A stretch of 11,836 nucleotides of DNA. It comes from Paenibacillus sp. UBA6285 (GTDB taxonomy: Bacteria; Bacillota; Bacilli; Paenibacillales; Paenibacillaceae). The stretch lies in the NCBI GenBank assembly GCA_002438345.1, contig DJUJ01000218.1, positions 5,678 to 17,513 of the forward strand, written 5' to 3'. The position numbers and the translations under genes are program-made. Positions 1 to 5,965 of the stretch are shown here, one piece after another. The first letter of the stretch is position 1. Each line of letters opens with the position of its first letter. Below the pieces are notes generated by a model. The model saw only the letters and a list, made by a program, of their open reading frames with translations. It made no database searches and had not been told where the DNA came from.

Positions 1-1
1 A

Positions 2-187
2 CGCATTGAGCTTATTCGCTCAGCTGGTCTGGATGAGCAGGTGCTCGCTTATCGCTCCTTCGAGGCTCTGGCTGAAATAGCCAAAGGTCCTGCGAATAAA
101 GTGTTCTTGCCAACAAGCGCAGTAGAAACGTTGGGAAGTCTTGGAGCGATTGCTGAAGTATTCAAAGCGAGCAAGGATAGTAAATAG
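2..187 (+). CDS. SPFH/band-7 (stomatin/prohibitin-like) domain protein, C-terminal fragment
   Basis: Only the last 61 residues and the TAG stop are in the window; the frame is open from base 2. The visible protein runs from RIELIRSAGLDEQVLAYRSF through EALAEIAKGPANKVFLP to a terminal AIAEVFKASKDSK. The pattern of an alpha-helical stretch, then EALAEIAKGPANKVFLP, is the usual end of an SPFH domain, where a helix is followed by the last beta strand. SPFH proteins form oligomers at membranes and scaffold microdomains or partner proteases. The N-terminal membrane anchor expected for this family lies outside the window, so neither localisation nor subfamily (slipin, flotillin-like, HflK/C-like) can be read. 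I see no clear terminator between this gene and the cupin gene 102 bp downstream. There is no evident functional tie to the sugar locus. Confidence 0.7.
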   Translation, partial: RIELIRSAGLDEQVLAYRSFEALAEIAKGPANKVFLPTSAVETLGSLGAIAEVFKASKDSK

Positions 188-189
188 AT

Positions 190-218
190 TTTACAATTTC
201 AGCTTATTCCGTTAAAGT
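190..218 (+). promoter_or_regulatory. Candidate sigma-A promoter of the cupin gene
   Basis: TTTACA at 190-195 (5 of 6 matches to TTGACA) is followed after exactly 17 bp by TAAAGT at 213-218 (4 of 6 matches to TATAAT). It lies just after the SPFH stop codon and about 70 bp before the cupin start. The surrounding DNA is A/T-rich, so a chance match is possible. Confidence 0.45.
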
Positions 219-289
219 AAAAAGCAAAAACAACCTTACGCATACGAAGCTATTGTTGTTCATGCAAACTTTGAAGGAGAGAAGCTACC

Positions 290-745
290 GTGACACAAAA
301 AGAAATTTCACCGCTAGTTGAACTGCTCGGACTACAGCCCCACGTTGAGGGTGGTTGGTACAAAAGACTTTGGAACTCCGGGTTTGAAATTCCGCAGGAA
401 GTGCTTGGCGATAGCTATTCCGGATCGCGGCAATCAGCATCTTCGATTTATTTTCTGCTTCATGAGGGTGAACAATCCGAATGGCATACGGTATTGTCCG
501 ATGAAATATGGTTCTGGCATTCCGGCAGTCCAATAGTGCTGAGTCTCGGAGGCAGTGGAGATAAGCCTGAGGATGTGAAGGAAGTTATCTTAGGTCTCGA
601 TATTGCTGCGGGTCAGCAGCCGCAGGTAGTAGTTCCAGCAGGCGTATGGCAGGCCGCTCGTCCGTTAGGAAAAGAACCGGTACTGGTATCCTGTATTGTT
701 TCTCCTGAATTCCATTTTGATGATTTCAAACTGATTGAGAAATAA
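290..745 (+). CDS. Cupin superfamily protein, DUF985 / Cupin_5 type
   Basis: A 151-residue protein, the usual size for a stand-alone DUF985 (Cupin_5) protein. Family marks in order: LGLQPHVEGGWYKRLW near residues 13-28 (the L-x-PH-x-EGG-W/Y-Y signature); SSIYFLLHEGEQSEWHTV at 51-68, with H66 a likely pocket residue; DEIWFWHSG at 71-79; a late VPAGVWQAARPLG strand; and the closing VSPEFHFDDFKL, also typical of the family. The fold is a small double-stranded beta-barrel. No reaction is firmly established for most members, so I assign none. The start is GTG at 290, chosen because GAAGGAGAG at 272-280 is a good ribosome binding site at proper spacing and because the family signature begins soon after. 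It appears to be a single-gene unit with a candidate promoter upstream and a terminator 40 bp downstream. Confidence 0.88.
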   Translation: MTQKEISPLVELLGLQPHVEGGWYKRLWNSGFEIPQEVLGDSYSGSRQSASSIYFLLHEGEQSEWHTVLSDEIWFWHSGSPIVLSLGGSGDKPEDVKEVILGLDIAAGQQPQVVVPAGVWQAARPLGKEPVLVSCIVSPEFHFDDFKLIEK

Positions 746-784
746 AGCGTTGCTCCTGTCAAAATAGTAAAGAACCAATAAAGT

Positions 785-818
785 AGCGAGTCTCCGTTCA
801 TGGGGGCTCGCTTTTTTT
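785..818 (+). terminator. Rho-independent terminator after the cupin gene
   Basis: AGCGAGTCTCC (785-795) can pair with GGGGGCTCGCT (802-812) to form an 11-bp stem with two G-U pairs and a 6-nt loop, followed directly by a run of seven T (812-818). It cleanly separates the cupin gene from the sugar operon. Confidence 0.9.
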
Positions 819-861
819 GCGTCCGGTCGTTGGCAGCCTGCCTTATGTCATAAATGCACAA

Positions 862-894
862 TGTAAAAATCCTCGGAGTCTTGTAAATATCCTC
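862..894 (+). promoter_or_regulatory. Tandem activator-site candidate upstream of the permease operon
   Basis: Two nearly identical 13-mers, TGTAAAAATCCTC (862-874) and TGTAAATATCCTC (882-894), lie in the same orientation exactly 20 bp apart, i.e. about two helical turns. The proximal copy ends 2 bp before the expected -35 position. A matching element sits at the same distance from the -10 of the binding-protein gene (9379-9391). Direct repeats next to a weak -35 are typical of AraC-family activators, and an AraC-type response regulator is encoded at 7759-9363. That this regulator binds here is inference. Confidence 0.7.
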
Positions 895-896
895 TA

Positions 897-925
897 TTCC
901 AGTGGAACCGACCAATTCTTATGAT
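897..925 (+). promoter_or_regulatory. Candidate promoter of the permease-phosphorylase operon (weak -35)
   Basis: TATGAT at 920-925 is a good -10 (5 of 6). The hexamer 17 bp upstream, TTCCAG (897-902), barely resembles TTGACA, which fits a promoter that needs an activator bound at the adjacent repeats. Initiation would fall near 932, giving a leader of about 47 nt. Confidence 0.55.
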
Positions 926-941
926 GGAGTTACAACAAATA

Positions 942-960
942 TACGAACAAGGGGTTCGTA
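942..960 (+). repeat. Perfect 7-bp inverted repeat in the operon leader
   Basis: TACGAAC (942-948) and GTTCGTA (954-960) are perfect inverted arms around the 5-nt spacer AAGGG. The element lies downstream of the predicted start of transcription and ends 3 nt before the ribosome binding site GGAAGGAG (964-971). It could be an operator for a dimeric repressor or a small leader hairpin. There is no T run, so it is not a terminator. Confidence 0.6.
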
Positions 961-978
961 AGTGGAAGGAGTAACACC

Positions 979-1929
979 ATGAAGCCAAATTTAGAAACTA
1001 ATCTCTCTCAGCACAAGTCAAAGCGCGGGTTCGGGACAAGATTGTCCGAATTAGGGAGTTCATCAACGTTCGTAGGCTACTTGTTTGTCGCCCCCATCCT
1101 GATTTTGATGGGAATCTGGTTTTATTACCCGCTGGTACAATCGTTTATCTACAGCTTTAAGGATATCAGCTTCCTAAATCCGGATGCAGCCAAATTTATC
1201 GGATTCGGAAACTATGTGGAGATTGTCCAGGATAAGGACTTCTGGACGGCTTTGAGCCATTCCTTATTGCTGACCGTAGTAGCGGTACCGCTGCAGGCGA
1301 TCATCGCCTTGGTGATTGCAGTGAACCTGAACAAGGTGATGCACCTTAAGGGTGTGTTCCGCACACTGTATTACATGCCATATATTACCTCAACCATTGC
1401 GGTGACGACTGTATTTATGTATTTGTTCATGCAAAATGACGGAATTGCAACCCAGTTACTGACCTGGTTTGGTTTCCCCGACGTTTCATGGTACGCCAAC
1501 GTCAAGTATGCACTTCCATTTTTAATGATCCTTACCGTTTGGACGTATGTAGGATTCTACATGGTAGTGTACTTGGGTGGATTGCAAACCATTCCAAACG
1601 ATATTTATGAAGCGGGTCGTGTGGACGGAGCAAATGGATGGCAGCAGTTCTGGAAGCTTACGGTTCCTATGTTGAAACCAGTGACCTTCCTTGTCATAAT
1701 GTCCGGGATTATTAACGTCATGCAACTGTTTGACCAGCCTTATGCCTTGGCGAGAAACGGCTCGCTCGGAAGTCCGGCCGGTGCAACGAGCACGATCGTA
1801 ACTTATTTCTACAGCCAGGCATTCAGCTTCAACCGTTCCGGTTACGGTAGTGCTGCAGCATTTATTATTTTCGCCCTTATTATTGCGCTGTCTATGCTTC
1901 AAAAACGCTTTCTTAAGGAGGAGATTTAG
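979..1929 (+). CDS. Carbohydrate ABC transporter permease, MalF/UgpA type
   Basis: An integral membrane protein of 316 residues, one of the two permease subunits of a CUT1-family sugar importer. Six likely membrane segments can be read at roughly 31-53, 91-115, 128-151, 177-199, 233-252 and 291-307. The cytoplasmic EAA loop, EAGRVDGANGWQQFWKLTVP, lies at 211-230 and is where the ATPase docks. The N-terminus carries a short hydrophilic cytoplasmic extension. Length and layout are normal for the family. ATG at 979 is preceded by GGAAGGAG at 964-971. It is the first gene of an operon with a second permease (directly abutting), a GH65 phosphorylase and beta-phosphoglucomutase, so the transported solute is probably an alpha-glucosidic oligosaccharide. 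No ATP-binding subunit is encoded in the window; use of a shared MsmX-like ATPase is inferred from what is known of such transporters in Bacilli. Confidence 0.92.
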   Translation: MKPNLETNLSQHKSKRGFGTRLSELGSSSTFVGYLFVAPILILMGIWFYYPLVQSFIYSFKDISFLNPDAAKFIGFGNYVEIVQDKDFWTALSHSLLLTVVAVPLQAIIALVIAVNLNKVMHLKGVFRTLYYMPYITSTIAVTTVFMYLFMQNDGIATQLLTWFGFPDVSWYANVKYALPFLMILTVWTYVGFYMVVYLGGLQTIPNDIYEAGRVDGANGWQQFWKLTVPMLKPVTFLVIMSGIINVMQLFDQPYALARNGSLGSPAGATSTIVTYFYSQAFSFNRSGYGSAAAFIIFALIIALSMLQKRFLKEEI

Positions 1930-2745
1930 ATGATGCTTAACCGGAAAACTCAAATTTTACGCTATGTACTACTGTTCGCATTCTCCATATTCTTCGTAGT
2001 GCCGTTTGGTTATGCCATCTATACTTCGCTTTTGTCCAAAGCAGACATCGGGCATCTTGTGCTGCCAAGCCAGTGGACATTTGAAAACTACAGGGACATC
2101 TTCGAAACCTCCGATATATTGATCTGGTATAAGAACTCGATCATCGTAACGTTCGGTATTTTGATTGGTAACTTGTTTGTTAATACGACGGCTGCCTACT
2201 CCTTGGCTCGTATTAATTTTCGGGGCAGAGGCGTAGTGTTTTTCCTAGTTATCGGGATGATGATGGTGCCTTACCAAGTAATGATTATTCCGATTTTCTC
2301 CATGATCGTTGATTTGAAATGGCTTAACAGCTATCAAGGTCTCATTATTCCATTTCTGTTCCAGGGCTTCCTTGTCTTTCTGATGCGTCAATTCTTCTTG
2401 ACCGTGCCGAAGGAGCTTGAAGAGGCAGCGGAGGTTGACGGATTAAGCAAGATCGGTATTTTCTACCGGATTATGCTTCCGCTATCCAAAGGTGCGATCG
2501 GCACACAGATTATATTCAGCTTTACCGGTACATGGAACTCTTTCGTTTGGCCGGTGACCTTGGTGAATGACAGTCGTTGGTATGTAATGACTGTTGGTCT
2601 GAACACACTTAAGAATCGTTATTTTGAATGGCCAAACCTCACGATGACCGGTGTTGTACTCTTGACCCTGCCAATCATTATCGTCTTCTTGATGTTCCAG
2701 CGCCATATGGTGCAAGGAATTGCCACTACAGGACTGAAAGGTTAA
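1930..2745 (+). CDS. Carbohydrate ABC transporter permease, MalG type
   Basis: The second permease subunit, 271 residues. Six likely membrane segments lie at about 11-32, 69-92, 101-123, 135-155, 189-206 and 240-258. The EAA loop is EAAEVDGLSKIGIFYRIMLP at 165-184, a better match to the consensus than that of its partner. The ending VQGIATTGLKG is the usual MalG-type C-terminus. The ATG directly follows the TAG of the first permease with no gap, and its ribosome binding site AAGGAGGAG (1915-1923) lies inside the upstream gene, so the two are translationally coupled. A second in-frame ATG follows immediately at 1933 and could be used equally well. It acts as a heterodimer with the preceding product to form the membrane channel that receives sugar from the lipoprotein encoded at 9475. 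Confidence 0.93.
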   Translation: MMLNRKTQILRYVLLFAFSIFFVVPFGYAIYTSLLSKADIGHLVLPSQWTFENYRDIFETSDILIWYKNSIIVTFGILIGNLFVNTTAAYSLARINFRGRGVVFFLVIGMMMVPYQVMIIPIFSMIVDLKWLNSYQGLIIPFLFQGFLVFLMRQFFLTVPKELEEAAEVDGLSKIGIFYRIMLPLSKGAIGTQIIFSFTGTWNSFVWPVTLVNDSRWYVMTVGLNTLKNRYFEWPNLTMTGVVLLTLPIIIVFLMFQRHMVQGIATTGLKG

Positions 2746-2776
2746 TACAGAATATGTTCAGACAGGGGGATGTAAA

Positions 2777-5137
2777 GTGATTGAATATAAAGGGTTGAAT
2801 GCGCTCGATGACGGATGGGTGATTGCGGAAACAGAGTTTGACGCTAGATTTTTAGGGAAGTTCGAAACCATTTTTTGTCAGGGGAACGGATATCTTGGGC
2901 TAAGAGCTGCTACAGAGGAGTCCTATCCGGGTGAACGCCGCAACTTGTTTGTTGCAGGAGCGTTTAACCGCTTTGCCAATCAGGAGGTTACAGAGCTTCC
3001 GAATGCCGCAGATATGGTGCAGCTCGAAATCCGTCTGAACGGTAAACCATTTCATTTAGAAAAAGGAAAAATTCACAGCTACCGTCGGGAGCTGGATTTA
3101 CGGCAAGGAGAGCTCCGGCGTGACATCCTCTGGGAGGATGAGCACGGCGATCAGTTTAAGATGACTTTCCTGCGGTTCGTATCGCTAAAGGACCGGCATC
3201 TAATGGGTATGCGGGTGGAAATTACCCCGCTGACGAAATCCGCGGAAATTTTTATTTCTTCCGGTATCAACGGGCAGATGACAAATTCGGGCGCACAGCA
3301 TTTTATAGAAGGTGAGCGGCGGGTGTTTGATAAAGAGCTGCTCCAGCTTACCGCAACGACATCGGAGTCGAATATTGAATTTGTACATACCTGTGTCCAT
3401 CAGATGTATGAGGGGGGTGTACGTCTTACAACTGCGCCAGCTCCGAGCATGGATCGCAGAAGAGTTTCACTAACTTACAAGCTTAAAGCGGAAGTCGGCA
3501 AGTGCATTACGCTGGATAAGGTGGCTTCGGTGCATACGAGTCATGATAAGGAGTGGAGAGATCGGGGGGCCGCGCATCAAGCTTTGCAGGATACCGCCCG
3601 GGAATATCTCAGCAAGAAGGCAGAGAAAGGCTTTGATGTACTTGTTAATGAAAACGAGCAGGCCTGGAAAAGCGTATGGGCCAAAGCCAACATTGAGATC
3701 AAGAGCAACGACGTCTTTGATCAGTTGGCCATCCGTTTTTCACAGTATCATCTGCTTCTGATGACACCTGCTCATGACAGTCGTTTCTCTGTAGGAGCCA
3801 AGGGACTGACAGGAGAGGGATACAAGGGACACGTATTCTGGGACACAGAAATTTTTATTCTGCCATACTTTTTGTATATGGACCCGCAGACAGCCCGTAA
3901 GCTGGTGGAATATCGTTATCACACCTTGAACGGTGCGAGAACAAAAGCGCGTGACAATGGTTATCGCGGCGCGATGTACCCTTGGGAATCCGCAGCAACC
4001 GGCGAGGAAGAGACTCCTGAGTGGGGCCCTGTAGATATCGTTACCGGAAAGCCAACCTTTATTTGGACAGGCAAAATCGAACAGCATATTACAGCGGACG
4101 TGGCATATGGCGTGTGGCATTATTATCAGGCTACCGGTGATCAGGAATATATGGACCGGTACGGATATGAGATTATATTCGAAACAGCGACTTTCTGGGC
4201 AAGCCGGCTGGAGTGGAGCGATAAGGAACAGAAGTATCATATCTGTGATGTGATTGGTCCGGACGAATATAAGGAACATGTCTCTAACAATGCATTCACC
4301 AACTATATGGCCTACTGGAATATGACAAAAGCAATCGAATGCACCCGCAAGCTTATGCAAGCGCAAAGCGATGTTTATTTGACTTTGGAAAGTAAGTTGG
4401 CTCTAACCGAGCGATTGAAGGAATGGGAGGATAAATCCAAGAAGATCTATCTGCCGCAGCCGGATATGCATTCGTTCATCATTCCGCAGGACGATACTTA
4501 TTTGAACAAGCAAATTATTGATCTGGAGAAGTACCGTGATCAGGATCAGGTGGCTTCCATTCTTGCCGACTACAGCATGACCCAGCTCAGTGAAATACAG
4601 GTTTCGAAGCAGGCGGATATTCTCGTTTTGTTTTACTTACTGGAGGACTGGTTCTCTAAAGAGACTAAAGCGGCGAATTGGCATTATTACGAGCCGAAAA
4701 CGTTGCATGACTCTTCGCTCAGCTTATCCACACACAGTATGCTGGCTAGCGATGTCAATGAACTGGAATTGGCTTATGATATGTTTGCCAAGGCAGCCCG
4801 TATTGATTTGGGTACAAACATGCATAGCTGCGATGAAGGTATTCATTCAGCTTCGATTGGCGGCATTTGGAAGGCAGCGATCATGGGTTTTGGCGGGGTT
4901 CGTTCCTGGGAGGGCTCTCTTCGCCTGAACCCGAAACTTCCACAGGCCTGGGAGCGCTTGTCTTTCCCGCTTGCCTGGCAGGGTGAGCGTCTGCAGGTGA
5001 CGGTTACCCGTGGCAAGCTGGAGGTGGAGCGCCTAACTTCAGGATTGGGTGAGCTTACCTTGCTCATTCATGGCCGGGAATACGTGTTGAAGGATCGTAT
5101 CGTTACAGACTTGAAGGAGGCTGAGCGAAGTGAATAA
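2777..5137 (+). CDS. GH65 family inverting alpha-glucoside phosphorylase
   Basis: A 786-residue cytoplasmic enzyme with the full GH65 layout: N-terminal beta-sandwich (about 10-270), linker helices, (alpha/alpha)6 catalytic barrel (about 320-690) and a small C-terminal beta domain. The general acid is predicted as E497 in VIGPDEYKEHVSNNAFTN. The substrate-site motif GHVFWDTEIF has W355 and D356, and EGIHSASIGG near 687-696 forms the phosphate-binding region. These enzymes cleave a glucose disaccharide with phosphate, giving beta-glucose 1-phosphate. Maltose, kojibiose, nigerose, trehalose and related phosphorylases share this fold, and motifs alone do not separate them. The following beta-phosphoglucomutase supports phosphorolysis rather than hydrolysis. 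The start is GTG at 2777 with AGGGGGA (2764-2770) upstream; conserved sequence begins within the first 20 residues. The motif has S in HVSNN, where I would often expect D. Co-expression with the permeases implies imported substrate. Confidence 0.93.
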   Translation: MIEYKGLNALDDGWVIAETEFDARFLGKFETIFCQGNGYLGLRAATEESYPGERRNLFVAGAFNRFANQEVTELPNAADMVQLEIRLNGKPFHLEKGKIHSYRRELDLRQGELRRDILWEDEHGDQFKMTFLRFVSLKDRHLMGMRVEITPLTKSAEIFISSGINGQMTNSGAQHFIEGERRVFDKELLQLTATTSESNIEFVHTCVHQMYEGGVRLTTAPAPSMDRRRVSLTYKLKAEVGKCITLDKVASVHTSHDKEWRDRGAAHQALQDTAREYLSKKAEKGFDVLVNENEQAWKSVWAKANIEIKSNDVFDQLAIRFSQYHLLLMTPAHDSRFSVGAKGLTGEGYKGHVFWDTEIFILPYFLYMDPQTARKLVEYRYHTLNGARTKARDNGYRGAMYPWESAATGEEETPEWGPVDIVTGKPTFIWTGKIEQHITADVAYGVWHYYQATGDQEYMDRYGYEIIFETATFWASRLEWSDKEQKYHICDVIGPDEYKEHVSNNAFTNYMAYWNMTKAIECTRKLMQAQSDVYLTLESKLALTERLKEWEDKSKKIYLPQPDMHSFIIPQDDTYLNKQIIDLEKYRDQDQVASILADYSMTQLSEIQVSKQADILVLFYLLEDWFSKETKAANWHYYEPKTLHDSSLSLSTHSMLASDVNELELAYDMFAKAARIDLGTNMHSCDEGIHSASIGGIWKAAIMGFGGVRSWEGSLRLNPKLPQAWERLSFPLAWQGERLQVTVTRGKLEVERLTSGLGELTLLIHGREYVLKDRIVTDLKEAERSE

Positions 5138-5813
5138 AGAACATCAGGAGATTCAAGCCTTAATTTTTGATCTGGACGGAGTGATTACCGATACGGCGAA
5201 ATATCATTATGAAGCCTGGAAGCAGTTGGCGGAGGAACTGGGTATTCACTTTGACCTAGAATTTAATGAGCAGCTCAAGGGTATCGACCGCATGGCTTCT
5301 CTGGAAAAAATACTGAGTCAACTACCGGACGGCGGTTCATCCTTCACTTTGGAACAAAAACAGGAATGGGCTGAACGGAAGAACAACAACTATCAAGGCC
5401 TGATTCAGAGCGTGGATGAATCGGAAATTTTGCCAGGCATTCTGGAATTGTTTCATGATCTCAAGCAGGCTGGAATACCGATCGGGCTGGCTTCGGCCAG
5501 CCGCAATGCCGGAACACTGCTGCGGCAGTTGAAGGTAGAGTCTTATATTCATGTGATCGCCGATCCGGAAAGCGTGGCTCATGGAAAACCTGCACCGGAT
5601 ATTTTTCTGAAGGCGGCGGAGGCGCTAGGTGTTGACCCCCGTTATTGTGTTGGAGTAGAGGATGCAGAGGCTGGAGTTCAGGCGATAAAAAGTGCGGGGA
5701 TGTTTGCTGTAGGGGTTGGTGATGCAGAGATCCTATCGAAAGCGGATTACATTGTTCCAGAAACATCGAAGCTCTCTCTTTCCGACATCTGGCAGCATAT
5801 GGCCGGTCGCTGA
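5130..5813 (+). CDS. pgmB: Beta-phosphoglucomutase
   Basis: A 227-residue HAD-superfamily mutase that converts beta-glucose 1-phosphate, the product of the GH65 enzyme, to glucose 6-phosphate for glycolysis. Catalytic marks: FDLDGVITDT with nucleophile D14 and general acid/base D16; H26 on the cap hinge; the cap-domain LKGIDR with R54; LASASRNAG (S122-R125) binding phosphate; HGKPAPDIF with K153; and GVEDAEAG with Mg-binding E177 and D178. The helical cap (about 24-95) is of normal size for subfamily beta-PGM. The GTG start at 5130 overlaps the end of the phosphorylase gene by 8 bp, and AAGGAGG (5114-5120) gives the right spacing, so translation is coupled. The pairing with GH65 is a well-known catabolic module. 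This is the last gene of the operon and is followed by a long hairpin. Confidence 0.95.
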   Translation: MNKEHQEIQALIFDLDGVITDTAKYHYEAWKQLAEELGIHFDLEFNEQLKGIDRMASLEKILSQLPDGGSSFTLEQKQEWAERKNNNYQGLIQSVDESEILPGILELFHDLKQAGIPIGLASASRNAGTLLRQLKVESYIHVIADPESVAHGKPAPDIFLKAAEALGVDPRYCVGVEDAEAGVQAIKSAGMFAVGVGDAEILSKADYIVPETSKLSLSDIWQHMAGR

Positions 5814-5835
5814 TTTTAAATCTAAATCTCAAAAT

Positions 5836-5882
5836 ACTATGTAAGTTGAACGAATTCGTCTTATCCGTTCAGCTTACATAGT
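5836..5882 (+). terminator. Long hairpin after the beta-phosphoglucomutase gene, weak as a terminator
   Basis: ACTATGTAAGTTGAACG (5836-5852) pairs with CGTTCAGCTTACATAGT (5866-5882): 17 bp with a single G-U pair and a 13-nt loop. Only TTT follows, at 5882-5884, so it is not a canonical intrinsic terminator. It may protect the 3' end of the operon mRNA or stop transcription inefficiently before the regulator genes. Confidence 0.65.
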
Positions 5883-5888
5883 TTGCTA

Positions 5889-5917
5889 TTGAAGAAAAAG
5901 AGGATATAGCATAAGAT
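5889..5917 (+). promoter_or_regulatory. Sigma-A promoter candidate for the two-component genes
   Basis: TTGAAG (5889-5894; 4 of 6) and TAAGAT (5912-5917; 4 of 6) are separated by exactly 17 bp. Initiation near 5924 would give a leader of about 42 nt with ribosome binding site AAAGGAGAGG before the ATG at 5966. Unlike the promoters of the permease and binding-protein genes, it has no copy of the TGTAAANATCCTC element beside it, which fits constitutive low-level expression of the regulators. Confidence 0.6.
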
Positions 5918-5965
5918 TAATTCGTCAAAATACAACAAATTGTTACAAAAGGAGAGGATCTCATC

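Noticed and set aside
227..275. AACAAC ... GTTGTT inverted repeat as a terminator after the SPFH gene
   Set aside because: The stem is only 6 A/T-rich pairs with a long loop and no T run follows; it is not better than chance.
613..915. Minus-strand open frame covering the cupin end and the intergenic region
   Set aside because: It spans the cupin terminator hairpin and the tandem regulatory repeats, and its product has no recognisable family features.
862..978. CcpA catabolite-response element in the operon leader
   Set aside because: I looked for a TGWAANCGNTNWCA-like palindrome in the leaders of the permease, kinase and binding-protein genes and found none.
1522..1953. Open frame of 143 codons on the minus strand
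   Set aside because: Antisense to the first permease, including its EAA loop; composition is that of a shadow frame and no ribosome binding site is evident.
3740..4366. Open frame of 208 codons on the minus strand
   Set aside because: It lies wholly inside the GH65 gene, opposite its catalytic barrel. The encoded protein resembles nothing I know and the plus-strand frame has all the family motifs.
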